64,000 nt of DNA from Solobacterium sp. (lineage in GTDB: Bacteria; Bacillota_I; Bacilli_A; Erysipelotrichales; Erysipelotrichaceae): assembly GCA_024693325.1 (NCBI GenBank), contig JAILLA010000101.1, positions 1 to 64,000 on the forward strand, read 5' to 3'. Numbering within the stretch: position 1 is the first letter of the stretch; every line of letters starts with the position of its first letter. The position numbers and the translations under genes were made by a program. The notes beneath the pieces are model-generated. The model was given only the letters and a program-made list of their open reading frames with translations, made no database searches and was not told the DNA's origin. Below, in pieces: positions 1 to 9,477 of this stretch.

Positions 1-70
1 ATGATTGCCATCACAAGGAATTACTCCGTTATACGGATATTGTATGTATATCTCTTCATCCAACATAACC

Positions 71-104
71 AAATTATAAAAGAAGCAGACACTTTCGTAT
101 CTGC
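71..104 (-). terminator. Terminator of the minus-strand GH1 gene
   Basis: Read on the minus strand, an 8-bp stem (GCAGATAC with GTGTCTGC, one G-U pair, positions 85-104) closes a GAAA tetraloop and is followed by TTCTTTTATAATTT. It lies 35 bases after the stop codon of the GH1 gene and fits an intrinsic terminator. Confidence 0.75.
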
Positions 105-116
105 TCACTCTGATTT

Positions 117-138
117 GGTCACCGCAGGTGGCCTTTTT

Positions 139-140
<2 letters not shown>
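117..140 (+). terminator. Plus-strand terminator of a gene left of the window
   Basis: GGTCACC and GGTGGCC form a short stem with a GCA loop, followed directly by seven T. The T-run is on the plus strand, so it would end a rightward transcript entering from outside the window, convergent with the GH1 gene. Confidence 0.5.
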
Positions 141-1727
<1,587 letters not shown>

Positions 1728-2648
1728 ATGAACAAAGACAATCTGCATGTGTTTCTGACCATTGTGCAATACGGAAGCATCTCTTCAGCCGCAAAAAGGC
1801 TCTTTACCAGCCAGAGCAATCTGTCCGCAAAACTGCAGAATCTGGAGGAGGAAGTCGGACATCCGCTGATCATCCGCGGACGCGGCAGGAAAACGATCGA
1901 ACTGACCGCGCATGGGGAGAAGCTGCTTGATATTGCCCGGCGCATGGAATCACTGGACAATGAACTCGATGAACTGAAAAAGGACAACGGCAGACAGACA
2001 CTTGCGGTCGGAATGATCGAGGCGTTGTGTACGGTAACGCTTCTTCCGTTTCTGAAGGGGTTTATGGTCAGGCATCCGGAGATCTGCCTGACACTGCATA
2101 CATATCATTCCAGGGAAGTATGTTCCATGGCGGAAAACAGAATGATCGATCTGGGACTGGCCGGCCGTTCCTCTGTTTCCGGTGCAGTGCGTTCTGAATA
2201 CCTGCTGTTTGAACCGATGACTGTCCTCGTTCACCGGGACAGTGATTATCAGGACGGCGTCAGTCTTTCAGATCTTCCGGCAGACGGAGAGATCTACGTC
2301 CGCTGGAGTTCTGCATTTGAAAACTGGCACCATGAGATCTGGCAGCCCGGACAGTTCCAGATCCAGGTCAGCACCAGCAGTATGGTCGGTGATTATATCT
2401 GCAGCGCGCAGAACTGGGCGATCGTCGGGAAGAGTACGGCATTGCGGATGACGGAACGGTATCCGGTCAGGGTGATCAGGTGCCGGGAAAAGCTGCCGGT
2501 GCGGGCATTTTATATCATGGAAAACAGGTATCCCCGTCCTTCCCGCATAGCTGCCATGGAACTGTTCAAGCATGAACTGCGGGACTGGATCAGCGGAAGT
2601 CAGATCCTGCTGGATGGCAGAACACATCCCAGCGGCATTATTATCTGA
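1728..2648 (+). CDS. LysR-family transcriptional regulator
   Basis: The 306-residue protein has the standard LysR layout: an N-terminal winged helix-turn-helix (about residues 1-60, with SISSAAKRLFTSQSNLSAKL as recognition region), a linker helix, and a periplasmic-binding-protein-like effector domain from about residue 90. AGAGGTG precedes the ATG. It is divergent from the GH1 6-phospho-beta-glucosidase, the classical place for a LysR regulator and its target, so a beta-glucoside-related effector is a reasonable guess. The gene is convergent with the RpiR gene and shares a bidirectional terminator with it. Confidence 0.88.
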   Translation: MNKDNLHVFLTIVQYGSISSAAKRLFTSQSNLSAKLQNLEEEVGHPLIIRGRGRKTIELTAHGEKLLDIARRMESLDNELDELKKDNGRQTLAVGMIEALCTVTLLPFLKGFMVRHPEICLTLHTYHSREVCSMAENRMIDLGLAGRSSVSGAVRSEYLLFEPMTVLVHRDSDYQDGVSLSDLPADGEIYVRWSSAFENWHHEIWQPGQFQIQVSTSSMVGDYICSAQNWAIVGKSTALRMTERYPVRVIRCREKLPVRAFYIMENRYPRPSRIAAMELFKHELRDWISGSQILLDGRTHPSGIII

Positions 2649-2673
2649 TCATATTGAATAACGGCAGAGACAT

Positions 2674-2696
2674 GAAAAAAACGGCCTCCGCCGTTT
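2674..2696. terminator. Bidirectional terminator between convergent regulators
   Basis: AAACGGC and GCCGTTT (2679-2685 and 2690-2696) form a 7-bp stem with a CTCC loop. On the minus strand the stem ends in a run of seven T, so it most clearly ends the RpiR transcript; the plus-strand tail is shorter. Confidence 0.65.
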
Positions 2697-2744
2697 CTGC
2701 TGCACCGTGTTTCAGAATGAACTCAATGAAACAGATCCGCAGGA

Positions 2745-3497
2745 TCATTTCTGAGGATCTGTTTTTTTCAGTTCCTGCGCGACGATGTCATTGAACATCA
2801 GGAATGCAAAGGTGTCGGAAAGTACCGTATTTGATGTTTCGGAAAGGGAGACGGAAGGCAGTGTGATCACTTCATCAAAATTATGACGCAGAGGATGCTT
2901 TGAATTGATCGTGATCAGAACAAGATATGGTTTCTCATCGTTCGCTGTACGGAACTTCCGCATCAGATCCTGATATGAAGAACCGCTGATTGCAGAATAT
3001 ATGATGACCATATCATCAGATGACAGATGCTGCGGAACGAAATCCAGGGGCGGCAGCACAGCAGTTACTTCAGTTTCAAAGTTCAGCGCTATCAGCATCT
3101 CTTCTGCCGGAAGTCTGGAAAGGTTTGCACCGAACAGCAGTACTCTGCGGCTTTCACGCATTTTTACGATCAGATTCCGTACTGTATCACGGTCAGTCGT
3201 TTCATATACCTGTTTCAGCAGTTTTCCGTATACGTCCGCATTGCTCTGACGGTCAGATCTTCCGGAAAGCTCACGGATATCCTGGGCAAACTGATACTGG
3301 AACTCGGCAAATCCGCCAAAACCAAGCTTCTGCGCAAACCTGGTCAGCGCAGGTTTGGAAAAATTGCCCTGATTGGCTATTTCACTGATCGGAAGTGAAG
3401 AGTACTCTTCGGGAAATTTTTTGATCGATTCATAGATCTTGCGGTCATTTTTGGAAAAGGATGTTTTTCTGGAATCCATCAGATCGATTACATTCAT
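2745..3497 (-). CDS. RpiR/MurR-family regulator with SIS domain
   Basis: The protein has an N-terminal RpiR-type helix-turn-helix (ISEIANQGNFSKPALTRFAQKL, about residues 40-62) followed by a SIS domain (about 100-240) that in this family senses a sugar phosphate. It is divergent from the EIIC-ChbG-GH1-GH1 operon and is the likely regulator of it. An in-frame ATG exists at 3521, but it lies inside TATAAT (3520-3525 on the minus strand), a probable -10 box. ATG 3497 has AGGAGA at good distance and is chosen, giving about 250 residues. Effector identity is not visible; a phosphorylated beta-glycoside or amino sugar would fit the neighbours. Confidence 0.85.
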   Translation of the reverse strand: MNVIDLMDSRKTSFSKNDRKIYESIKKFPEEYSSLPISEIANQGNFSKPALTRFAQKLGFGGFAEFQYQFAQDIRELSGRSDRQSNADVYGKLLKQVYETTDRDTVRNLIVKMRESRRVLLFGANLSRLPAEEMLIALNFETEVTAVLPPLDFVPQHLSSDDMVIIYSAISGSSYQDLMRKFRTANDEKPYLVLITINSKHPLRHNFDEVITLPSVSLSETSNTVLSDTFAFLMFNDIVAQELKKTDPQK

Positions 3498-3519
3498 AAA
3501 TACTGTCTCCTGCGATGAC

Positions 3520-3681
3520 ATTATACAACAAAATAAAACGAAATATGTTTCAAAAACATTAAATTATTATTGACACACGTTTTAATTGGTACTATATTAT
3601 GGACGTGAGATAAAAGCGCTTTCACAGGGGAGGGTGCCGCGGCCCGATCAGCCCGGCATACTTAAAACAGGAGAAAAAAAC
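3520..3681 (+). promoter_or_regulatory. Divergent promoter with a cre-like site upstream of the EIIC operon
   Basis: For the EIIC operon, TTGACA (3570-3575) and TATATT (3593-3598) are separated by exactly 17 bases. TAAAAGCGCTTTCA (3611-3624) lies just after the expected start of transcription. Read on the minus strand it matches the CcpA consensus TGWAARCGYTWNCW at all but one position, so it could act as a roadblock cre site. A partial dyad GAAACATATTTC (minus strand, near 3542-3553) is a candidate RpiR site. The RpiR gene has its TATAAT at 3520-3525. Confidence 0.7.
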
Positions 3682-4941
3682 ATGGACAACTTTATGGATA
3701 AACTGATCTCGGTATCAGGTAAATTCGCACAGAACAAAGCATTAAATATTATTCAGGGAGCCTTCATGATGCTGATGCCCATCACCATGGTCGGAGGTTT
3801 CACAGCACTCTTCAACGGCATCGGAGTTGATGCCTATCAGGCCTTCATCGCTTCCGCAGGCATCAAGGATGTCCTGAGCGTGATCTATCAGTGGACGATC
3901 GGAATGTTCGGTGTTTACGTATCATTCCTTGTCGCTTATCAGTTTGCAAATGTTTATAAATGCGCAAAATCAAATATCGCTGTCGGTCTGACTTCACTGG
4001 TCAGCTTCATGATCGTGACGCCGTTTATCGTACCGGAAGAACCGTATGCCGCAAGCACACTGCCGCTGAACTGGCTCGGATCCAGCGGACTGTTTACAGC
4101 GATCATCATCGGCTTTGTGACAGGATTTATCTTCCTGTTCTGCCAGAAAAACAATATTGTCATCAAGCTGCCGGATCAGGTCCCGCCGATGGTTTCCGCA
4201 CAGTTCACAAGCATTATCCCTGCCGCACTGACGATGATCCTCTTCGGTATCGTCGGAAAGGTATTTGCAGGAACATCTCTGGGTTCATTCCACCAGCTGA
4301 TCTATACACTCGTTTCCACACCGCTGCACGCTTTAGGCTCCAATATCTTCGGACAGTGGATCCTGATGGTCGTACTCTACGGTCTCTGGTTCTGCGGTAT
4401 TCACGGCGGCATGACATGCGGACCGATCATCATGATGCTGTTCATGCAGCTGCAGATGGAAAATATGACAGCTTATCAGGCAGGTCAGGCTCTGCCCAAC
4501 ATGGTAGCGGGCGATGCGCTCTCCTTCGGAACAGGTTCACTTCCGCTGCTTATTGCTGCACTGATCTTCTGCAGATCTGAATCCTGCAAATCAATCACAA
4601 GACTTGGCTTTATCCCGGCATTCTTCGGTGTCGATGAACCGATCTACTTCGGACTGCCGATGATCCTGAACCCGATCTTCTTCATTCCCTGGGTCCTGGT
4701 CGCTCCGACAGTTTCCGTTTTCGGAACACATCTGCTGAAGATGATCGGACTGCTCTCCTACAGCAACTGCACAGCCGGCGCAAATGCTTCGAACCTGCCG
4801 TTCTTTGTAGGAAATATGATGAACTACGGCGTATCCGGCCTGATCTGGGGCTGCGTCCTGTTCGTGATCATCGTTCTTGCATACATTCCGTTTGTCAAAG
4901 CATATGACAAGCAGATGCTGGAACAGGAAACCAATCAGTAA
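3682..4941 (+). CDS. PTS EIIC permease, lactose/cellobiose family
   Basis: This integral membrane permease of about 419 residues moves a beta-disaccharide across the membrane while it is phosphorylated. It begins with the family-typical MDNFMDKLISVSGKFAQNK segment, has about ten hydrophobic spans, and contains the GIHGG motif and the GVDEPIYFG stretch typical of CelB/ChbC/LicC. An in-frame ATG at 3586 lies inside the promoter; ATG 3682 with AGGAGA upstream is correct. No EIIA or EIIB gene is in this operon, so it must borrow them, possibly from the fused EIIBA at 39.1-39.8 kb. The downstream ChbG and GH1 genes suggest chitobiose or a cellobiose-like sugar. Confidence 0.88.
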   Translation: MDNFMDKLISVSGKFAQNKALNIIQGAFMMLMPITMVGGFTALFNGIGVDAYQAFIASAGIKDVLSVIYQWTIGMFGVYVSFLVAYQFANVYKCAKSNIAVGLTSLVSFMIVTPFIVPEEPYAASTLPLNWLGSSGLFTAIIIGFVTGFIFLFCQKNNIVIKLPDQVPPMVSAQFTSIIPAALTMILFGIVGKVFAGTSLGSFHQLIYTLVSTPLHALGSNIFGQWILMVVLYGLWFCGIHGGMTCGPIIMMLFMQLQMENMTAYQAGQALPNMVAGDALSFGTGSLPLLIAALIFCRSESCKSITRLGFIPAFFGVDEPIYFGLPMILNPIFFIPWVLVAPTVSVFGTHLLKMIGLLSYSNCTAGANASNLPFFVGNMMNYGVSGLIWGCVLFVIIVLAYIPFVKAYDKQMLEQETNQ

Positions 4942-4950
4942 TAAAATGAC

Positions 4951-4982
4951 AGGCGGAGGGGGGAAACTTCCGCCTTTTTTTA
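4951..4982 (+). terminator. Intra-operon terminator after EIIC
   Basis: AGGCGGA (4951-4957) pairs with TCCGCCT (4969-4975) and a T-run follows. The next gene starts 25 bases later with its own ribosome binding site, so this probably lowers rather than abolishes expression of the deacetylase and glycosidases relative to the permease. Confidence 0.75.
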
Positions 4983-5006
4983 AAAAAGAAAGAAGGAAAA
5001 CAGTCT

Positions 5007-5798
5007 ATGAAATTATTAGTTCAGAGCGATGATTACGGGATCACAAGAGCAGTATCCCTCGGATGCATTCACGGTATCAGAAACGGTGTAGTAAGAAATA
5101 CAGGCATGTTCGCGAATATGCCCTGGATCGAAGAGTGTGTGGAGTGGATCCGTCCGTATCTGGATCAGATCGCTTTCGGCATTGACCTGAATGCGTCCAC
5201 AGGACCTTCGATCCTCGGACATGACCGTCTCCCGACACTGACGCATGAAGACGGAACGTTCCTTGGCTCAAAAGAAAACAGAGCGCTGGATACAGATGAA
5301 AACGATCATGATCACCTGGCTGCGCACAGGGATGAACTGTATGCGGAGTTCAAAGCACAGATCGAGCGTTATATTGAACTGGTCGGCCATAAGCCTGATT
5401 ACATCCATAACCATGCTTACGGAACTGCGACAACTGATGAAGTGACCAGAACTCTGGCAAAGGAATACGGTGTGCTCTGCTCTGTCGCGTTCATGGACAG
5501 GCCGGAAGTCAAGGAAGCAGGCATGGGCTGGTATGTCTGGGGAGGACCGGAAGCACAGCTGAAGGAAGATCCCATTTCCTATATCACAGAAGATAAGGGC
5601 GGCATTCTCGGAAAAGAATACGGCTATATCGTTTCCCACTGCGGTTATGCGGATGCTGAATTGTTTGAACTGACAAGTTTCTCCACCTGCAGAGTGAAGG
5701 ACCTGGAATGCATGACCAGCGAACAGGTGAAAAACTGGGTCAAAGAAAACAATGTTGAACTTGCTTCATTCAACGATCTGCCGGAGGACTGGAAATGA
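5007..5798 (+). CDS. ChbG/YdjC-family sugar deacetylase
   Basis: The 263-residue protein belongs to the YdjC/ChbG/HpnK family of metal-dependent carbohydrate deacetylases. SDDYGITRAV at the N-terminus carries the metal-binding Asp pair, and HKPDYIHNHAYG (about residues 128-139) the family's metal-binding histidines. In enteric bacteria ChbG removes one acetyl group from chitobiose-6-phosphate or chitotriose-6-phosphate so that the inducer forms and the hydrolase can act. Its place between an EIIC of the same PTS family and a GH1 6-phospho-glycosidase supports that role here. It overlaps the next gene by 4 bases, indicating translational coupling. Confidence 0.85.
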   Translation: MKLLVQSDDYGITRAVSLGCIHGIRNGVVRNTGMFANMPWIEECVEWIRPYLDQIAFGIDLNASTGPSILGHDRLPTLTHEDGTFLGSKENRALDTDENDHDHLAAHRDELYAEFKAQIERYIELVGHKPDYIHNHAYGTATTDEVTRTLAKEYGVLCSVAFMDRPEVKEAGMGWYVWGGPEAQLKEDPISYITEDKGGILGKEYGYIVSHCGYADAELFELTSFSTCRVKDLECMTSEQVKNWVKENNVELASFNDLPEDWK

Positions 5799-7177
5799 TG
5801 AAGCTTCCGGAAAACTTTCTCTGGGGGGCATCCACAAGCGCATTCCAGATCGAAGGGGCTTACAACATTGATGGAAAAGGACTGGCAACCACAGACGTCA
5901 GAGAAGTCCCTGAAGGGATGGCAGATACGAAAGTAGCGTGTGACCATTATCATCATTGGAAAGAAGATGTGGATCTGATGGCAGAGCTCGGTCTGAAGGT
6001 ATACCGCATGGGGTTCTCCTGGAGCCGGATCATGCCGGATGAAACTATGGTCCCGAATGAAAAGGGACTGGCTTTCTATGATCAGCTGATCGACTATCTG
6101 CTGGAAAAAGGGATCGAACCTTTCGTAACGCTCTATCATTTCGAATGTCCGCAGGCACTGGTCGATGCGTTCGGCGGATGGAAGAGCAGGAAGATGATCG
6201 ACGCATATGTAAAATATGCGGAAGTATGCTTCAGGCATTTCAAAGGAAGGGTCACAAAATGGGTGACTGTCAACGAGCAGCTGATCGCTACAGCTGCACC
6301 GGGACTGGCAATGGAATACCTGAAGGATCCGCATGAACGCGCGAAATGGATCTGGCAGATCAGCTATCATGTATCCCTGGCAGAACACCGTGCATTCGAT
6401 CTGCTCAGAACGGTCGATCCGGAAGCTGTCATCGGTCCGGTATGCGCTATTCAGGTCGTTTATCCCGCATCCTCTGATCCGGAAGACATCCGGGCAGCAC
6501 AGGAAGCAGAAGAAATGATGGAATTTGCCCTGCTGGATATGAGCGTATACGGAGAGTATTCCCCGTTTGCACGTACATGGCTGAAAGAACGTGGTCTGCT
6601 TCCGGAAACAGAAACAGAAGATGAAGCAGTCCTGCATGGCTCAAGACCCGATTTTATTGGTGTGAACTATTATTTCAGCACATGCGCGAAATATGAACAG
6701 AAGCCATTTGATTTCAACACATCATTCTTCTGGGCATCAGATGACTGCCGCATCATTCCGAATGAAAATCTGAAGAAGACCGAATGGATGAATATGGGGA
6801 TCGATCCTCAGGGACTGTATAACGGCATGAGAAAGGTGTGGGAACGGTACCGTCTGCCGATGATCGTGACGGAAAACGGAATGGCCGTGAGTGAGACACC
6901 CGATGAAGATGGCAGAATTCATGACACATACCGTATTGAGTATCTGAGAGATCATATCAATGCAGTGATGCGGCTGAGAGAAGAAGGCTATCCGGTATTC
7001 GGATACTGCCCGTGGAGCTTCATCGATGTTCTTTCATCTCATCAGGGTTTTTCCAAGCGGTACGGGCTGGTATTTATCGACCGTACGGAAACAGATCCGA
7101 AGGACTGCCGCAGGATCAAAAAGGACAGTTTCCGGTGGTATCATGATGTCATTGAAAAGGATGGAAGGAATCTATGA
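5795..7177 (+). CDS. Phospho-type GH1 beta-glycosidase
   Basis: This 460-residue GH1 enzyme has its acid/base Glu in VTVNEQ (E161) and its nucleophile Glu in VTENG (E360). The late loop SKRYGLVFIDR is of the phospho-disaccharide type, which matches uptake through a PTS. It overlaps ChbG by 4 bases at the start (GGAGG lies in the end of ChbG) and the next GH1 gene by 4 bases at the end. The likely role is cleavage of the 6-phosphorylated disaccharide after optional deacetylation. In enteric chb operons this step is done by a GH4 enzyme, so a GH1 here would be a replacement. Confidence 0.88.
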   Translation: MMKLPENFLWGASTSAFQIEGAYNIDGKGLATTDVREVPEGMADTKVACDHYHHWKEDVDLMAELGLKVYRMGFSWSRIMPDETMVPNEKGLAFYDQLIDYLLEKGIEPFVTLYHFECPQALVDAFGGWKSRKMIDAYVKYAEVCFRHFKGRVTKWVTVNEQLIATAAPGLAMEYLKDPHERAKWIWQISYHVSLAEHRAFDLLRTVDPEAVIGPVCAIQVVYPASSDPEDIRAAQEAEEMMEFALLDMSVYGEYSPFARTWLKERGLLPETETEDEAVLHGSRPDFIGVNYYFSTCAKYEQKPFDFNTSFFWASDDCRIIPNENLKKTEWMNMGIDPQGLYNGMRKVWERYRLPMIVTENGMAVSETPDEDGRIHDTYRIEYLRDHINAVMRLREEGYPVFGYCPWSFIDVLSSHQGFSKRYGLVFIDRTETDPKDCRRIKKDSFRWYHDVIEKDGRNL

Positions 7178-8436
7178 CAAACAGATTTCTGGCCGGTGCT
7201 GCGACAGCAGGACATCAGGTAGAAGGAAACAATACAAACAGTGACACCTGGGCGATGGAACAGATGAAATACGGCGGTTATTCGGAAAAGTCCGGAATCG
7301 CCTGTGACCACTACAACCGCTGGAAGGAAGATATCGACATCATGAAAGCTGCCGGTCTCAATGCATACCGCTTCTCTTTGGAATGGGCACGTATTGAACC
7401 GCAGGAAGGTGTCTTTGACCGGGAAGCGACAGAACATTACCGCAGGATCCTGCAGTACTGCAGGGAAAGCGGGATCGAACCGGTCGTTACACTTGTGCAT
7501 TTCACCTGTCCCAAATGGCTGATCGAACGGGGCGGATGGGAAGCAGATCAGACTGTTGAATATTTCCGCAGATATACGGAATATGTCTGCAGGCAGTACG
7601 GTGAACTCCTGCATTACATCTGTACGCTCAATGAAGCCAATATGGGCGTTCTTATCAGTATCTTCATTGCCCAGGCAATGGCACAAAGCCGGGAAGAAGG
7701 CGGAGCTCTGCAGATCGGCATGGATGTTGAAACTATGGCTAAGGCAGATGCGGAAAAGAAAGAAGAAGAGCTTCAGGTCTTCGGATGCGAAGATCCAGCA
7801 GTCTTCACATCACCCCGCACAAAGCACGGAAATGATGTGATCCGCAGGGCACATATGGCAGCGGTCAGGACGATCCATGAACTGCTTCCCAACGCAAAAG
7901 CAGGCATTACGCTGAGCCTGCGTGATATTCAGGCAGCTCCGGGCGGTGAAGCACGTGCTGCCCAAAGCTGGGAAGAAGAATTCCGTCAGTTCCTGCCTGC
8001 TATGCAGGAAGATGACTTCTTCGGACTGCAGAATTACACGCGTACCGTCATGGATGCCAGCGGGGAACTGGCGCCGGAAACAGGCGCGGAACTGACCCAG
8101 ATGGGCTATGAATATTATCCGCAGGGACTGGAACATGTGATCCGTACCGTTCACAAAGATTTCAAAGGAGAGATCCTTGTCACAGAGAACGGCGTTGCGA
8201 CAGACGATGATACGCGCCGCGTGGAATTCATCAGGACCGCATTGGAAGGCGTCAGAGCCTGCCGCAGGGATGGCATTCCGGTCAGCGGCTACTGCTATTG
8301 GTCACTCATGGACAATTATGAATGGCAGTCCGGTTATTCCATGCGTTTCGGACTGATCGGAGTAGACCGTAAGACACAGGAGCGTATTCCCCGTGAAAGC
8401 CTGTACTTCCTTGGTGAACAGCTGAGATCATTCTGA
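7174..8436 (+). CDS. Short GH1 beta-glycosidase, non-phospho type
   Basis: This 420-residue GH1 protein keeps both catalytic Glu residues, in LNEAN (E154) and VTENG (E338). Its late loop reads NYEWQSGYSMRFGLIGVD, the Glu-Trp...Gly-Tyr arrangement of GH1 enzymes that act on non-phosphorylated glucosides, unlike the two other GH1 proteins in the window. It is shorter than the usual 440-480 residues and lacks part of the N-terminal FLWG segment, starting at FLAGAATAGHQVEG. It is last in a tightly coupled operon and is followed by a terminator. It could process a neutral product or aglycone-bearing substrate; this is inference. Confidence 0.82.
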   Translation: MTNRFLAGAATAGHQVEGNNTNSDTWAMEQMKYGGYSEKSGIACDHYNRWKEDIDIMKAAGLNAYRFSLEWARIEPQEGVFDREATEHYRRILQYCRESGIEPVVTLVHFTCPKWLIERGGWEADQTVEYFRRYTEYVCRQYGELLHYICTLNEANMGVLISIFIAQAMAQSREEGGALQIGMDVETMAKADAEKKEEELQVFGCEDPAVFTSPRTKHGNDVIRRAHMAAVRTIHELLPNAKAGITLSLRDIQAAPGGEARAAQSWEEEFRQFLPAMQEDDFFGLQNYTRTVMDASGELAPETGAELTQMGYEYYPQGLEHVIRTVHKDFKGEILVTENGVATDDDTRRVEFIRTALEGVRACRRDGIPVSGYCYWSLMDNYEWQSGYSMRFGLIGVDRKTQERIPRESLYFLGEQLRSF

Positions 8437-8446
8437 ACAGCCGTAT

Positions 8447-8488
8447 AACAGATCATTCTTCCGGTAAGGAGAGCGGTCTGTTTTTTTT
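8447..8488 (+). terminator. Terminator of the EIIC-ChbG-GH1-GH1 operon
   Basis: AACAGATC (8447-8454) pairs with GGTCTGTT (8475-8482, one G-U pair) and continues into a run of eight T. Confidence 0.75.
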
Positions 8489-8510
8489 GTTTGCAGGGGG
8501 CGATCGTTAT

Positions 8511-8541
8511 AAGTTAGTTATAACTAACTTTGTGCTATGAT
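8511..8541 (+). promoter_or_regulatory. Perfect 20-bp palindrome and promoter upstream of gpmA
   Basis: AAGTTAGTTATAACTAACTT (8511-8530) is a perfect palindrome. An extended -10, TGC followed by TATGAT (8536-8541), lies 5 bases downstream, so the palindrome covers the place of the -35 element, which is itself weak. This is the layout of an operator for a dimeric helix-turn-helix protein, either a repressor or an activator. The protein cannot be named from this window. Confidence 0.7.
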
Positions 8542-8563
8542 AGAGTTATGGAGGTTAATTGCT

Positions 8564-9313
8564 ATGAAACTTGTATTGATCCGTCACGGAGAAAGTGAGT
8601 GGAACAAACTGAATTTATTTACCGGCTGGACAGATGTGGATCTGAGTGAAAAAGGGCATGAGGAAGCGAAGAATGCAGGAAGGCTGCTGAAAGCGGAAGG
8701 ATATGATTTTGATGTCTGCTATACGTCGATCCTCAAGCGCGCCATCCATACACTGGACCATGTACTTGATGAAATGGACAGGGTATGGCTTCCGGTAGTG
8801 AAATCATGGAAACTGAATGAGCGTCATTATGGCGCGCTGCAGGGACTGAATAAGGCGGAAACTGCTGAAAAATACGGAGAGGAGCAGGTAAAGATCTGGC
8901 GCAGGTCCTTTGATGTCAAACCGCCTGCACTGGATCTGACAGATGAAAGAGCACCGCAGAACCAGGCTATGTTCCGAGAGATCCCGGCAGAAGAACTCCC
9001 TCTCCATGAATCACTGGAGACTACGATCGAGCGGGTCGTACCTTATTTTGAGCAGGTGATCAAAGAAGATATGAAAGCAGGAAAACGCGTGCTGATCGCT
9101 GCGCACGGAAACTCACTCAGAGCGCTGGTCAAGTATTTTGACGGTCTTTCAGATGATGAGATCATCGGAGTGAACATTCCGACAGGCTCCCCGCTGGTCT
9201 ATGAATTCGATGATGAATTCCATGTGATCAGGCATTATTATCTTGGAATGAGTGAAGAGGAGCTCAAGGCAAAAATGGATGCTGTGGCAAAACAGGGCTC
9301 CGCTCAGAAATAA
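8564..9313 (+). CDS. gpmA: 2,3-bisphosphoglycerate-dependent phosphoglycerate mutase
   Basis: The 249-residue protein interconverts 3- and 2-phosphoglycerate in glycolysis. It opens with [12 protein letters not shown], which holds the phosphorylated His, and carries ERHYGALQG and [10 protein letters not shown], the other conserved blocks of the dPGM family. The start is set at ATG 8564, which has GGAGG 9 bases upstream; an in-frame ATG at 8537 lies within the -10 element. It is a single-gene unit between two terminators, preceded by an unusual perfect palindrome, so it appears to be individually regulated. Confidence 0.95.
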   Translation: MKLVLIRHGESEWNKLNLFTGWTDVDLSEKGHEEAKNAGRLLKAEGYDFDVCYTSILKRAIHTLDHVLDEMDRVWLPVVKSWKLNERHYGALQGLNKAETAEKYGEEQVKIWRRSFDVKPPALDLTDERAPQNQAMFREIPAEELPLHESLETTIERVVPYFEQVIKEDMKAGKRVLIAAHGNSLRALVKYFDGLSDDEIIGVNIPTGSPLVYEFDDEFHVIRHYYLGMSEEELKAKMDAVAKQGSAQK

Positions 9314-9395
9314 CCGGATCAAAAAAAACCGGGATCAGAATGAAAATTGTTTCTGTAATTCTTTCTGTTTTTTCTGTTTTGTGCGGATAATCAAC

Positions 9396-9424
9396 TTTTG
9401 ATTTGCAGTCCTCTGTATTATAAT
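9396..9424 (+). promoter_or_regulatory. Promoter of the aminotransferase gene
   Basis: TATAAT at 9419-9424 is preceded after 17 bases by a weak TTTTGA (9396-9401). A clear GGAGG lies just before ATG 9478. Confidence 0.5.
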
Positions 9425-9477
9425 CTCACTGTCTGTCAACAAAATGATCGATAAGTGACAGTTCTGGAGGAACTACG

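Noticed and set aside
3586-3681. N-terminal extension of the EIIC gene
   Set aside because: The earlier ATG lies between the -35 and -10 elements and the extension includes the cre-like site, so it cannot be translated from this promoter.
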